Assembly (NCBI RefSeq): GCF_000813965.1
Contig: NZ_JWLI01000032.1
Coordinates: 1 to 60,148 of the forward strand
DNA length: 60,148 nucleotides
Reading direction: 5' to 3'
DNA from: Leisingera sp. ANG-M7
Lineage (GTDB): Bacteria > Pseudomonadota > Alphaproteobacteria > Rhodobacterales > Rhodobacteraceae
The position numbers were made by a program, and so were the translations under genes. Each line of letters begins with the position of its first letter. Within the stretch, counting starts at the first letter, position 1. A model generated the notes under the pieces. It had not been told where the DNA came from and did not search any database. It was given only the letters and a program-made list of their open reading frames with translations. This document shows, in pieces, positions 18,774 through 27,185 of the stretch.

Positions 18774-18858
18774 CCCCGGACAGGAGGGCAGGGGACGGTT
18801 TCCCGGTAAGGGGAACCGCCGCGCCTCTCCCTCCCCGCAACTCCCAGAGGACGACACC

Positions 18859-19947
18859 ATGACGATTGCCGACCCCGATACTCTCAGCCCTGCCAGTGAG
18901 CAAAAGGAGGCCCGCCGTGCCCGGCTGTTCACCCGCATCAGCAAGATGGACGCCTGGTTCCAGGTCTTTGGACTGGCCTGGGTGACCCCGGTGCTGAAAG
19001 CCGCCGCCGGGGACAATCCCAGGGCGCAGATCAGGGAAATCTGGCGCTTGCTGGCGGTTCCCGTCATCGCCATTGCCGCGTTCCTGATGCTGTGGGCCCT
19101 GCTGGCGCCCAAGGTGCAGACCTCGCTGGGCGCCATCCCCGGACCTGCTGCAGTCTGGACCGAAGCGGTGAACCTGCATCAGGATGCGCAGGCCAAGGCC
19201 GCCAAGGAGCGCGCCCATTCCGAGAAGGTGGAGGCCCGCAACCAGCGATTCATCGATCGCGGCCAGCCGGACCGGGTCAAGGACATCCCCTTTACCGGCG
19301 CGCCGTCTTATTACCAGCAGATCGGTACCTCGATCCTGACTGTCTTTTTCGGGTTCCTGATCGCCGCCGCCGTGGCGATCCCGCTGGGCATCCTGGCCGG
19401 GCTTTCACCGGCTGCAAACGCGGCCATCAATCCGCTGGTGCAGATCTTCAAGCCGGTGTCGCCGCTGGCCTGGCTGCCAATCGTGACCATGGTGGTTTCG
19501 GCGCTTTACGCCACCAACGACGGGCTGTTCGCGAAATCCTTCCTGGTCTCGGCCATCACTGTCACGCTGTGTTCGCTGTGGCCTGCGCTGATCAATACCG
19601 CGCTGGGGGTGGCCTCCATCGACAAGGACCTGGTGAATGTCTCCAAGGTTCTGAAAATGAACACCTGGACCAAGATCACCAAGCTGGTGCTGCCCTCGGC
19701 GCTGCCACTGATCTTCACCGGGCTGCGGCTGTCGCTGGGGGTCGGCTGGATGGTGCTGATCGCCGCCGAAATGCTGGCGCAGAACCCGGGCCTCGGCAAG
19801 TTTGTCTGGGACGAGTTCCAGAACGGCTCCAGCCAGTCGCTGGCCCGGATCATCGTTGCGGTGCTGACCATCGGAATCATCGGCTTCCTCTTGGACCGGG
19901 TGATGTACGCGCTGCAGTCGCTGTTTACCTTCACGAACAACCGGTGA
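18859..19947 (+). CDS. nrtB: Nitrate ABC transporter permease (NrtB-like)
   Basis: A 362-aa inner-membrane protein of the BPD_transp_1 family. An N-terminal cytosolic stretch is followed by a first helix near residues 70-90. A long soluble insert of about 70 charged residues rich in Lys, Glu and Arg (AKAAKERAHSEKVEARNQR) follows, then five or more helices. The coupling-loop region reads KVLKMNTWTKITKLVLPSALP, as in NrtB/SsuC-type permeases. It works as a dimer with NrtA and the ATPase that follows 6 bases later. The start at 18859 has CAGAGGA upstream. Confidence 0.9.
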   Translation: MTIADPDTLSPASEQKEARRARLFTRISKMDAWFQVFGLAWVTPVLKAAAGDNPRAQIREIWRLLAVPVIAIAAFLMLWALLAPKVQTSLGAIPGPAAVWTEAVNLHQDAQAKAAKERAHSEKVEARNQRFIDRGQPDRVKDIPFTGAPSYYQQIGTSILTVFFGFLIAAAVAIPLGILAGLSPAANAAINPLVQIFKPVSPLAWLPIVTMVVSALYATNDGLFAKSFLVSAITVTLCSLWPALINTALGVASIDKDLVNVSKVLKMNTWTKITKLVLPSALPLIFTGLRLSLGVGWMVLIAAEMLAQNPGLGKFVWDEFQNGSSQSLARIIVAVLTIGIIGFLLDRVMYALQSLFTFTNNR

Positions 19948-19953
19948 GCCGCC

Positions 19954-21636
19954 ATGAGCATTCTTGAATTCAAAAATGTCTCCAAGAGCTTTGGTGAGGG
20001 TACCAGCCGCACCCGGGTTCTGAACAACATCAATCTGGAGGTGCAGGAGGGCGAGTTCCTGGTGCTGCTGGGCTTTTCCGGCACCGGCAAGACGACGCTG
20101 ATCAATCTGATGGCCGGGCTGGAAAGGCCGTCGCAAGGGGCGGTCACGTACCGGGGCAGGGAGGTCACCGGCCCCGGTCCCGAGCGCGGTGTGGTTTTTC
20201 AGAATTATTCGCTGATGCCGTGGCTGACGGTGAACGGCAATGTCGGGCTTGCAGTGGAGACCATCTTCCCGGGTCTGCCCAAGGCGGAGAAGCAGGCAAA
20301 GGTCGACCACTATGTGGAAATGGTTGGCCTCAGCCACGCCGCGCACCGCCGCCCGGCGGAGCTGTCAGGAGGGATGCGCCAGCGGGTCAACGTGGCGCGG
20401 GCGCTGGCGATGGATCCGGAAATGCTCTTGCTGGATGAGCCGCTGTCGGCGCTGGACGCGCTGACGCGGGCCAATCTGGCGGATGAAATCGAAGCCATCC
20501 GGGAGGCGGACAAGAAAACCTGCGTGCTGATCACCAACGACGTGGATGAGGCGATCCTGCTGGCCGACCGCATCCTCGTCCTGAACCCGGACGGCAGCCT
20601 GGGCGAGGCGTTTCCTGTTGCCATTCCCCGCCCGCGCGACCGTTCCGCGATGAACACGGACGAAGGCTTCAAGCGCCTGCGGGCGGCGGTCACCTCCTGC
20701 CTGATGGACGTTGGCATCAAGGCGCGGGCCGAGGGGTCCAAGACTCTGCCAGACGTGACACCGATCCACGGGCTGCCGGCGGCTGTGGCGGAGGCTGCGA
20801 AGTCGATCACCGAGGAGCGGTTTCTGGATTTTTCCCAGCTGCACAAGATCTACCCGACGCCCAAGGGGCCGCTGACGGTGGTCGAAGATTTCAACCTCAA
20901 GATCAGCAAGGGCGAGTTCATCTCGCTGATCGGCCACTCCGGCTGTGGTAAATCCACCGTGCTGACCATGGCGGCGGGGCTGAACCCGATCTCCAAGGGT
21001 GCAATCAAGCTGGACCGCCGCCACGTCGAGGGTGCCGACCCGGAGCGCGCGGTGGTGTTCCAGTCGCCCAATCTGTTTCCCTGGCTGACGGCGCGGGAGA
21101 ACTGCGCCATTGGCGTCGACAAGGTCTATCCCAAGGCGACGCAGGCCGAACGGCAGGACGTGGTGGAATACTACCTGGAGCGCGTCGGCCTGGCGGATGC
21201 GATGGACAAGCCCGCAAACGCCATGTCGAACGGCATGCAGCAGCGGGTCGGCATCGCCCGCGCCTTTGCGCTCTCGCCCAAGCTGCTGCTGCTGGATGAA
21301 CCCTTCGGCATGCTCGACAGCCTGACCCGCTGGGAGCTGCAGGAGGTGCTGATGGAGGTCTGGAGCCGCACCAAGGTGACCGCGATCTGCGTCACCCACG
21401 ATGTCGATGAGGCGATCCTGCTTGCCGACCGGGTGGTGATGATGACCAACGGGCCCCAGGCCACCATCGGCAAGATCGCGAAAGTGAATCTGCCGCGCCC
21501 CCGCACCCGCAAGGCGCTGCTGGAGCACCCGGATTACTACACCTACCGGCAGGAGGTGCTCGATTTCCTGGAGGAATATGAGCACGGGGCGAAACCTGCC
21601 CCCAAACCAGCCGCAGACAAGATTGCAGCGGAGTGA
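19954..21636 (+). CDS. Nitrate ABC transporter ATPase with two ABC domains (NrtC/NrtD-type fusion)
   Basis: A 560-aa protein with two complete ABC ATPase domains in one chain. The first (about 1-225) has Walker A GFSGTGKTT, signature LSGGMRQR and Walker B LLLDEPLSALD. The second (about 290-530) has GHSGCGKST, signature MSNGMQQR and LLLDEPFGMLD. In cyanobacteria the two ATPases are separate proteins, NrtC (with an NrtA-like regulatory tail) and NrtD; here no such tail is present. The second signature is SNGMQ rather than SGGMR, so the two sites may be unequal. It is in an operon with nrtB (6-base gap) and nirB (4-base gap). Confidence 0.92.
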   Translation: MSILEFKNVSKSFGEGTSRTRVLNNINLEVQEGEFLVLLGFSGTGKTTLINLMAGLERPSQGAVTYRGREVTGPGPERGVVFQNYSLMPWLTVNGNVGLAVETIFPGLPKAEKQAKVDHYVEMVGLSHAAHRRPAELSGGMRQRVNVARALAMDPEMLLLDEPLSALDALTRANLADEIEAIREADKKTCVLITNDVDEAILLADRILVLNPDGSLGEAFPVAIPRPRDRSAMNTDEGFKRLRAAVTSCLMDVGIKARAEGSKTLPDVTPIHGLPAAVAEAAKSITEERFLDFSQLHKIYPTPKGPLTVVEDFNLKISKGEFISLIGHSGCGKSTVLTMAAGLNPISKGAIKLDRRHVEGADPERAVVFQSPNLFPWLTARENCAIGVDKVYPKATQAERQDVVEYYLERVGLADAMDKPANAMSNGMQQRVGIARAFALSPKLLLLDEPFGMLDSLTRWELQEVLMEVWSRTKVTAICVTHDVDEAILLADRVVMMTNGPQATIGKIAKVNLPRPRTRKALLEHPDYYTYRQEVLDFLEEYEHGAKPAPKPAADKIAAE

Positions 21637-21640
21637 GACC

Positions 21641-24082
21641 ATGACCCAGAAACTCGTCATCATCGGGGCCGGTATGGCCTCTGGCCGGGTGATCGAGCAC
21701 CTGCTCGATGCCGATCCCGGCGCCTATGACATCACCCTGTTCAACGCCGAACCGCGCGGCAATTACAACCGTATCATGCTGAGCCCGGTGCTGTCGGGCG
21801 AGAAGACCTATGAGGAGATCGTCACCCATTCGGACGACTGGTACGCAGAGCACGGCATCACCTGCCGGTTCGGAGAGCATGTGGTGAAGATCGACCGCGG
21901 GATGAAGGTGGTCGAGGGCGAAAACGGCCATGTGCCTTATGACAAGCTGGTGATTGCCACCGGCTCCGCCCCCTTTATCATCCCGGTGCCGGGGCACGAC
22001 CTGCTGGGGGTGGTCTCTTACCGCGACCTGGACGACACCAACGCGATGATCGATGCTGCCGCCAAGGGCGGCAAGGCGGTGGTGATCGGCGGCGGCCTCC
22101 TCGGGCTGGAGGCTGCTGCCGGGCTCAAGGAGCGCGGCATGGACGTGACCGTGCTGCACCTGACGGGCCACCTGATGGAGCGCCAGCTCGATGAGGCGGC
22201 GGGGTATCTGTTGCGCAAGGATTTGGAGGCGCGCGGCATCACCGTGAAAACCCAGGCCTCAACCAAGGCGATCCTGGGCGAGGACCGGGCGCAAGCGGTA
22301 CTGCTGGAAAGCGGCGAGACGCTGGGCGCGGATCTGGTGGTGATGGCGGTGGGCATCCGCCCGGAGACCCGGCTGGCCACTGACGCGCATCTGGATGTGG
22401 CGCGCGGTATCGAGGTGAACGCGCAGATGCAGACCTCCGACCCGGACATCTACGCGGTCGGCGAATGCGTGGAGTTCGATGGCCATCTGTTCGGCCTCGT
22501 GGCGCCGCTCTACGATCAGGCTAGGGTGCTGGCGGACAGCCTGCTGGATCAGCCCAACGCCTTTGCGGTCAAGGAGCTGGCGACCAAGCTCAAGGTCACC
22601 GGCTGCGATCTGTTCAGCGCCGGGGATTTTGCCGAGGGCGAGACCCGCGAGGATATCGTCTTCCGCGATCCTGCCCGCGGCATCTACAAGCGGCTGGTGA
22701 TCGAGGACGGCCGGCTGGTTGGCGCGGTGATGTATGGCGACACTGCTGACGGCAGCTGGTTCTTCGGGCTGATCAAGGACGGCGCGGATATCGAGGAGAT
22801 GCGCGGGACGCTGATCTTCGGCCCGGCCTTTCAGGGGGGCGCTTCCGCGGACCCTCTGTCAGCCGTTGCAGCCTTGCCGCCTGAGGCGGAGATCTGCGGC
22901 TGCAACGGCGTCTGCAAGGGACAGATCACCCGCGCCATCGAAGGCGGCGCAACAGACCTTGGCGCGATCCGCGCCACGACCAAAGCCAGCGCCTCCTGCG
23001 GCACCTGCACCGGGCTGGTGGATCAGCTGCTGGCGGTGACGCTGGGGCATGGCTATGCGGCGCCTCAGGCCCAACCCGTCTGCGGCTGCACCCATCACAC
23101 CCACGAGGATGTCCGCCGCCTGATCAAGTCGCAGGAGCTGAAAAGCCAGGCCGCGGTCTGGCAGGAGCTGGGTTGGACCACCCCCAACGGCTGCCATGTC
23201 TGCCGCCCGGCGGTGAACTATTACCTTCTGGCAGACTGGCCGCTGGAATACCGCGACGATCCGCAAAGCCGTTTCGTGAATGAACGCAAGCACGCCAACA
23301 TCCAGAAGGACGGCACCTTCTCGGTGGTGCCCCGGATGTGGGGCGGTATCACTACGCCGGATGAGCTGCGCGCGATTGCCGATGCTGCCGACAAATTCGC
23401 GGTTCCGACGGTCAAGGTGACCGGCGGCCAGCGTATCGACTTGCTGGGCGTCAGGGGCGAGGACCTGCCCGCGATCTGGTCCGACCTGAACCGCGCCGGA
23501 CTGGTTTCCGGCCATGCCTATTCCAAGGGGTTGCGCACGGTGAAGACTTGTGTCGGCACCGACCATTGCCGGTTCGGCACCCAGGACTCCACCGGGCTGG
23601 GCATCAAGCTGGAAAAGCACCTGTGGGGCTCCTGGACGCCGCACAAGCTGAAGCTCGCGGTCTCCGGCTGCCCGCGCAACTGCGCTGAGGCCACCTGCAA
23701 GGACATCGGCGTGATTTGCGTCGACAGCGGCTATGAAATCCACGTCGGCGGCGCTGCCGGAATGGAAATCAAGGGCACCGAGCTGCTGTGTAGGGTGGCA
23801 ACCGGGGAGGAGGCGATCGAGGTGATCTCGGCCATGACCCAGATCTACCGCGAAAACGCCCGGTATCTGGACCGGATCTACAAATGGCTGGACCGGGTGG
23901 GGCTCGACTGGGTCAAGGCGCAGATCGTGGACGACGCCGAGAACCGCAGGGCGCTGGCGGCCCGGTTTCAGCTGTCGCAGTCCGTCTACCGCAAGGACCC
24001 CTGGGCGGAGCACACGCAGGACAGCACCACGCGGGCGCAATATGCGCCGCTTGCCAATCTCACACTGGAGGCTGCGGAATGA
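21641..24082 (+). CDS. nirB: Assimilatory NADH-dependent nitrite reductase, large subunit
   Basis: An 813-aa cytosolic enzyme that reduces nitrite to ammonium with NADH via FAD, [2Fe-2S], [4Fe-4S] and siroheme. Residues 1-400 form a pyridine-nucleotide oxidoreductase (IIGAGMASGRVIEHLL, VIGGGLLGLEAA). Two BFD-like Fe-S modules follow (CGCNGVCKGQI with CGTCTGLV, and CGCTHHTHEDVRR with CHVCRPAVNYY). The C-terminal siroheme/4Fe-4S half has the C-x5-C (CVGTDHC) and C-x3-C (CPRNC) cluster ligands. It overlaps nirD by 4 bases. No siroheme synthase gene is present in the window, so the cofactor must come from elsewhere. Confidence 0.94.
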   Translation: MTQKLVIIGAGMASGRVIEHLLDADPGAYDITLFNAEPRGNYNRIMLSPVLSGEKTYEEIVTHSDDWYAEHGITCRFGEHVVKIDRGMKVVEGENGHVPYDKLVIATGSAPFIIPVPGHDLLGVVSYRDLDDTNAMIDAAAKGGKAVVIGGGLLGLEAAAGLKERGMDVTVLHLTGHLMERQLDEAAGYLLRKDLEARGITVKTQASTKAILGEDRAQAVLLESGETLGADLVVMAVGIRPETRLATDAHLDVARGIEVNAQMQTSDPDIYAVGECVEFDGHLFGLVAPLYDQARVLADSLLDQPNAFAVKELATKLKVTGCDLFSAGDFAEGETREDIVFRDPARGIYKRLVIEDGRLVGAVMYGDTADGSWFFGLIKDGADIEEMRGTLIFGPAFQGGASADPLSAVAALPPEAEICGCNGVCKGQITRAIEGGATDLGAIRATTKASASCGTCTGLVDQLLAVTLGHGYAAPQAQPVCGCTHHTHEDVRRLIKSQELKSQAAVWQELGWTTPNGCHVCRPAVNYYLLADWPLEYRDDPQSRFVNERKHANIQKDGTFSVVPRMWGGITTPDELRAIADAADKFAVPTVKVTGGQRIDLLGVRGEDLPAIWSDLNRAGLVSGHAYSKGLRTVKTCVGTDHCRFGTQDSTGLGIKLEKHLWGSWTPHKLKLAVSGCPRNCAEATCKDIGVICVDSGYEIHVGGAAGMEIKGTELLCRVATGEEAIEVISAMTQIYRENARYLDRIYKWLDRVGLDWVKAQIVDDAENRRALAARFQLSQSVYRKDPWAEHTQDSTTRAQYAPLANLTLEAAE

Positions 24083-24411
24083 ACTGGATCGACATCGGCC
24101 ATATCGACGATATCCCGCTGCATGGCGCGCGGGTGGTGAAAACCCCGGCGGGTTGCGTTGCGCTGTTCCGCACCGGCGCGGCAGAGGTCTTTGCCGCCGA
24201 CGACCGCTGCCCGCACAAGGGCGGGCCGCTGTCGGAAGGGATCGTGCATGGCCAGAGCGTCACCTGCCCGCTGCACAACTGGGTGTTCGATCTGAACACC
24301 GGTGCGGCGCAGGGGGCGGATGAGGGCCGGATCGGCACCTATCCGCTGCGCGTGGAGGCCGGCCGCCTGCTGATCGACGGTGCCGCCGTGGGCAAGCGGA
24401 GCGCGGCGTGA
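24079..24411 (+). CDS. nirD: Nitrite reductase small subunit, Rieske-type
   Basis: A 110-aa Rieske-fold subunit that pairs with NirB. The cluster ligands are visible as CPHKG and CPLHNW, the Cys-x-His ... Cys-x2-His pattern of a true [2Fe-2S] Rieske site. Many NirD proteins lack the cluster, so this copy belongs to the ligand-retaining type. The ATG overlaps the nirB stop (ATGA) and its own stop shares one base with the nasA start (TGATG), so the three genes are translationally coupled. Confidence 0.9.
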   Translation: MNWIDIGHIDDIPLHGARVVKTPAGCVALFRTGAAEVFAADDRCPHKGGPLSEGIVHGQSVTCPLHNWVFDLNTGAAQGADEGRIGTYPLRVEAGRLLIDGAAVGKRSAA

Positions 24412-27041
24412 TGGCGGGAACGGCTTGCCAGGAGGTCCGGTCCACCTGCCCCTATTGCGGCACCGGCTGCGGCGTGCTGCTGCGTCCGGACGGCGCAGGC
24501 GGGCTGGCGGTGCGCGGTGACCCTGAGCACCCGGCCAACCGCGGCCGCCTCTGCTCCAAGGGGCTGGCGCTGGGGGAGACGCTGGGGCTGGAGGGCCGCC
24601 TGCTGGCGCCGCGGGTGAACGGGAAGGAAACCGATTGGGACAGCGCCCTGGATCTGGTGGCCGCCAGGTTCCGGCAGACGGTGGAACAGCACGGCCCGGA
24701 CAGCGTCGGCTTTTACCTGTCGGGCCAGATGCTGACCGAGGATTATTACGTCGCCAACAAGCTGATGAAGGGCTTTCTCGGCTCCGCCAATATCGACACC
24801 AACTCGCGCCTGTGCATGGCGTCTACCGTGGCGGGGCACAAACGCGCCTTTGGCACCGACACGGTGCCCGGCACCTATGAGGATCTGGAGGCGGCGGATC
24901 TGATCGTGCTGGTAGGCTCCAACCTGGCCTGGTGCCACCCGGTGCTGCATCAGCGCATCCTGGCGGCGCGGAAGGCGCGCGGCACCAAACTGGTGGTGAT
25001 CGACCCGCGCCGCACCGCCAGCTGCGATCAGGCGGACATGCATCTGAAACTGCGGGCAGGTAGCGATGTGGCACTGTTTAACCGGCTGCTGGCGGCGCTT
25101 CACGAAGGTGGTGCGCTGGATGCGGAATACCTGCAGCATGTGAACGGGCTGGGTGAGGCGTTGGACGCCGCCGCCGCGGAGGATGCTTCTGTGACCGGGC
25201 TGTCTGACCGCGAAATGACAGCCTTCTGCAATTTGTGGATGCGCACCGAAAAGGTGGTGACGGTCTTCAGCCAGGGGGTGAACCAGTCCACATCCGGCGC
25301 GGACAAGGTGAATGCGATCCTCAACTGCCATCTGGCCGCCGGCCGGATCGGTAAACCTGGCTGCGGGCCGTTTTCGGTGACCGGCCAGCCCAATGCCATG
25401 GGCGGGCGCGAGGTCGGCGGGCTGGCCAATATGCTAGCCTGCCACATGGATCTGGAAAACAGCCGCCACCGGGCCGCGGTGCAGGCGTTCTGGGGGGCGC
25501 CTGCAATGCCGGAGCGGGCAGGCCTGAAGGCGGTCGACCTGTTCCGCGCCGCGGGTGACGGGCGGCTCAAGGCGCTGTGGATCATCCACACCAACCCTGC
25601 TGTGACCATGCCAGAGGCCGATGCTGTATCGGCCGCCATCAAGGCCTGCGAGTTCACCGTGGTCAGCGACATCACTGCCGCAACCGATACCGCGCGGCTG
25701 GCGGATGTGCTGCTGCCCGCCGCCGCCTGGGCGGAAAAGGACGGCACCGTCACCAACTCGGACCGCACCATCAGCCGTCAGCGCGCCGCCCTGCCGGCGC
25801 CGGGAGAGGCCCGCCCGGACTGGGACATTCTGGCCGATGCGGCCCGGCGTATGGGCTGGGGCGCGGCGTTTGATTACCAGTCTCCTGCGCAGATTTTCCG
25901 CGAGCATGCGGCCTTGTCCGGGCTGGCGGGCAGTTTCGGGCTGGACTTCGATATCTCCGGTCTTAGCGGCCTGTCTGCGCCTGACTACGAAGAACTGGCC
26001 CCGGTGCGCTGGCCGGTCAGCCGGACCCGCCAGGGCGGGCGGTTCTTTGCGGACGGGCGGTTCTTTCACCCGGACGGCAAGGCGCGCATGCTGGCGGTCC
26101 GGCACCGGCCCCCAGCGGCCGTGCCAGACGGCCAGTATCCGTTCCGCCTGAACACCGGCCGCATCCGGGACCAGTGGCACACGATGACCCGCACCGGCAA
26201 AGCGCCGCGCCTGTCGGGCCACCTGGCGGAACCCTTTGCCGATATCCACCCGGAGGACGCCCGGCGGCTGGGCGTGCAGCCTGCGGACCTGCTGCGCCTC
26301 AGCAGCCCGCACGGGCAGGCCATCCTGCGGGCCCGGATCACTGCGGACGTGCAGCCCGGCGACCTGTTTGTGCCGATCCACTGGACCGGCGAAACCGCGC
26401 CTTCTGCGCGCATAGATACCCTTGCCGCAGCGGCGGTTGATCCGGTTTCGGGCCAGCCCGAAAGCAAGGCTGCCGTTGTTGCGGCGGAACGCTGGCAGCC
26501 CGCCTGGTACGGCTTTGCGGTTTCTTCGCAGCCGATGCGCCCCCGGGCGGAGTACTGGGCTGCGGCACGCACCGGCACCGGATACCGGGCGGAACTGGCC
26601 GGGCTGGCCCCGCTTGCGGACCTGGAGGCGGTTGCGCGGGATCTGTTCGCGCTGCCGGAGGCAGATGTGCAGGTGATGACGGACCGCGGCAAGGGTATTG
26701 CCCGGCTCGCCTTGTTTCAGGAGGGCAAGGTCATGGCTGCCCTGTTCACCGCGCCTGAGCCGGTGGCGGTCCGCCGGGATTACCTGGCAGGGCTGCCGGG
26801 CAGCTACGCGCCGGACGTCCTGACTGGCTTTGCCGCAGCGGGCCGGCCCGACCCCGGCCCGGTGGTCTGCGCGTGTTTCAGCGTCGGAGCCAATACGATT
26901 GTGCACGCCATCGAAAGCGGCGGGCTGGTGAGCGTTGAGGAGGTCGGCGCAGCGTTGCAGGCGGGCACAAATTGCGGCTCCTGCCGCCCTGACATTGCGG
27001 ACCTGCTGGCACGGCACCCGTTCCGGCAGGCGGCGGAATAG
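24411..27041 (+). CDS. nasA: Assimilatory nitrate reductase catalytic subunit
   Basis: An 876-aa molybdopterin enzyme reducing nitrate to nitrite in the cytosol. It begins with the [4Fe-4S] motif CPYCGTGCGV (residues about 13-22). The bis-MGD core holds GQMLTEDYYVANKL, SNLAWCHPVLHQR and the VTGQPNAMGGREVGG segment. The dinucleotide-binding domain has FRLNTGRIRDQWHTMTR. The last 70 residues are a BFD-like [2Fe-2S] domain (VCACFSVG and NCGSCRPDI), as in NasA of the Klebsiella type. No NasC/NasB electron-transfer subunit or ferredoxin gene is linked, so the donor is unknown. A GTG one codon upstream is an alternative start. Operon partner of nirBD. Confidence 0.94.
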   Translation: MAGTACQEVRSTCPYCGTGCGVLLRPDGAGGLAVRGDPEHPANRGRLCSKGLALGETLGLEGRLLAPRVNGKETDWDSALDLVAARFRQTVEQHGPDSVGFYLSGQMLTEDYYVANKLMKGFLGSANIDTNSRLCMASTVAGHKRAFGTDTVPGTYEDLEAADLIVLVGSNLAWCHPVLHQRILAARKARGTKLVVIDPRRTASCDQADMHLKLRAGSDVALFNRLLAALHEGGALDAEYLQHVNGLGEALDAAAAEDASVTGLSDREMTAFCNLWMRTEKVVTVFSQGVNQSTSGADKVNAILNCHLAAGRIGKPGCGPFSVTGQPNAMGGREVGGLANMLACHMDLENSRHRAAVQAFWGAPAMPERAGLKAVDLFRAAGDGRLKALWIIHTNPAVTMPEADAVSAAIKACEFTVVSDITAATDTARLADVLLPAAAWAEKDGTVTNSDRTISRQRAALPAPGEARPDWDILADAARRMGWGAAFDYQSPAQIFREHAALSGLAGSFGLDFDISGLSGLSAPDYEELAPVRWPVSRTRQGGRFFADGRFFHPDGKARMLAVRHRPPAAVPDGQYPFRLNTGRIRDQWHTMTRTGKAPRLSGHLAEPFADIHPEDARRLGVQPADLLRLSSPHGQAILRARITADVQPGDLFVPIHWTGETAPSARIDTLAAAAVDPVSGQPESKAAVVAAERWQPAWYGFAVSSQPMRPRAEYWAAARTGTGYRAELAGLAPLADLEAVARDLFALPEADVQVMTDRGKGIARLALFQEGKVMAALFTAPEPVAVRRDYLAGLPGSYAPDVLTGFAAAGRPDPGPVVCACFSVGANTIVHAIESGGLVSVEEVGAALQAGTNCGSCRPDIADLLARHPFRQAAE

Positions 27042-27133
27042 GGCGAGTTCAGATGCGTTTTTCCCTGCATCCCTTTCGGTGACGGGGATCTGTGTCCGGG
27101 GCTGGCCGGTCAGCGGCTTTGACCGCAGCGTTC

Positions 27134-27165
27134 AAAAACCGGCGGGCAGCCCAAGGGCGCCCGCC
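27134..27165 (-). terminator. Intrinsic terminator of the minus-strand binding-protein gene
   Basis: On the minus strand, a seven-base-pair stem GGCGGGC / GCCCGCC with an 11-base loop is followed by GGTTTTT. It lies between the convergent ends of nasA and the peptide-type binding protein and serves the latter. Confidence 0.7.
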
Positions 27166-27185
27166 GCAGTCTTCGGGACATCAGC

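Noticed and set aside
17436-19136. A 566-codon minus-strand frame opposite nrtA
   Set aside because: nrtA has a signal peptide, ribosome site and family motifs on the other strand; this frame has none.
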